NCBI GenBank assembly: GCA_018820005.1
Contig: JAHJOS010000065.1
Coordinates: 1 to 6,274 of the forward strand
Direction of reading: 5' to 3'
DNA length: 6,274 nucleotides
DNA from: Alphaproteobacteria bacterium
Lineage (GTDB): Bacteria > Pseudomonadota > Alphaproteobacteria > Rhizobiales > Devosiaceae
The translations under genes and the position numbers were made by a program. Shown one piece after another: positions 5,958 through 6,274 of this stretch (position 1 is its first letter; each line of letters opens with the position of its first letter). The notes under the pieces were generated by a model, which was not told the DNA's origin, did no database searches, and saw nothing but the letters and a program-made list of their open reading frames with translations.

Positions 5958-6274
5958 CGGCCATGGGTTCGGCGCCTTCGAGATCCCAGATGGTTGAGAG
6001 CCGTTCGGTGGCGGCACTGGGCGAGAGCAGGCGGAACACGCGATCGGCACAATCAAGCGCCAGACGGAAGCGTGAGCGGCTCATCGGGTCGCTGACCAGT
6101 TCGCTGGTCGAGCCCACCCACATGACGTGGCTGCCCTTGGCGATCAGGTAAAGCTCCGAATCACCCATGGCAAATTTTTCGACACTTTCGGCGACCAGAT
6201 CATAGGCGCGTCCTGAGCGGCCCTGCCAATGGCTGAAACGACCGAACGACTGGCTGCTATAGGCTCTGTTCTCG
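5941..6274 (-). CDS. Hypothetical protein, C-terminal 110 residues (cut by window edge)
   Basis: An open frame runs from the right window edge to TGA at 5941–5943 with no internal stop, giving 110 residues; the start lies outside. I do not recognise the family. The visible part begins ENRAYSSQSFGRFSHWQGRS, continues with a Tyr/Asp-rich segment, then a hydrophobic, probably strand-forming stretch around LYLIAKGSHVMWVGS, then a basic SRSRFRLALDCADRVFRLL helix-like segment, and ends in an acidic, alanine-rich tail. No signal peptide, transmembrane segment or catalytic motif is visible. An internal ATG at 6168 would give a 75-residue protein, but the residues upstream look equally protein-like, so the true start is probably beyond 6274. 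Composition suggests a small soluble cytoplasmic protein. It converges on the ChaC gene. Confidence 0.7.
   Translation of the reverse strand, partial: ENRAYSSQSFGRFSHWQGRSGRAYDLVAESVEKFAMGDSELYLIAKGSHVMWVGSTSELVSDPMSRSRFRLALDCADRVFRLLSPSAATERLSTIWDLEGAEPMAEAQAA

Overview
The window is GC-rich chromosomal DNA with a typical alphaproteobacterial gene set. A DUF2125 protein beside a hisC–tyrC pair, plus a SUV3-like helicase of the kind common in Hyphomicrobiales (Rhizobiales), points to that order, possibly a Devosia-like genus. The order-level call is fairly firm; the genus is a guess. I see no tRNA, rRNA, insertion sequence, CRISPR array, prophage gene or sign of recent transfer. It reads as a conserved housekeeping region, and I did not find a new multi-gene system in it.

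Layout. (1) Positions 1–1585, minus strand: the N-terminal 528 residues of a SUV3-like DExH RNA helicase, cut by the left window edge. (2) Positions 1586–2124: a 539-bp divergent gap with no convincing gene but several short inverted repeats, three of them stacked just upstream of the helicase start. (3) Positions 2125–4187, plus strand: hisC (PLP-dependent histidinol-phosphate/aromatic aminotransferase) and a TyrA/TyrC-type prephenate/arogenate dehydrogenase, joined by a 4-bp ATGA overlap. (4) Positions 4215–5186, minus strand: a membrane-anchored DUF2125 protein convergent with the dehydrogenase. (5) Positions 5361–5918, plus strand: a ChaC-like gamma-glutamylcyclotransferase, divergent from DUF2125, with a plausible sigma70-type promoter. 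(6) Positions 5941–6274, minus strand: the C-terminal 110 residues of an unrecognised protein, cut by the right edge.

How the parts relate. The hisC–tyrC pair is a metabolic unit for late tyrosine synthesis: the dehydrogenase handles prephenate or arogenate, and HisC-family aminotransferases act on aromatic keto acids as well as on histidinol phosphate. The other genes have no evident functional link to this pair. The most notable non-coding structure is shared by both convergent junctions (4200–4229 and 5923–5957). Each carries a perfect 9- or 11-bp inverted repeat with a 12–13-nt loop and no T-tract, and in each the stop codon of the minus-strand gene lies in the loop or at its edge. A second spot worth a look is the ChaC promoter, where two related GGC/GCC palindromes overlap the -35 and -10 elements.
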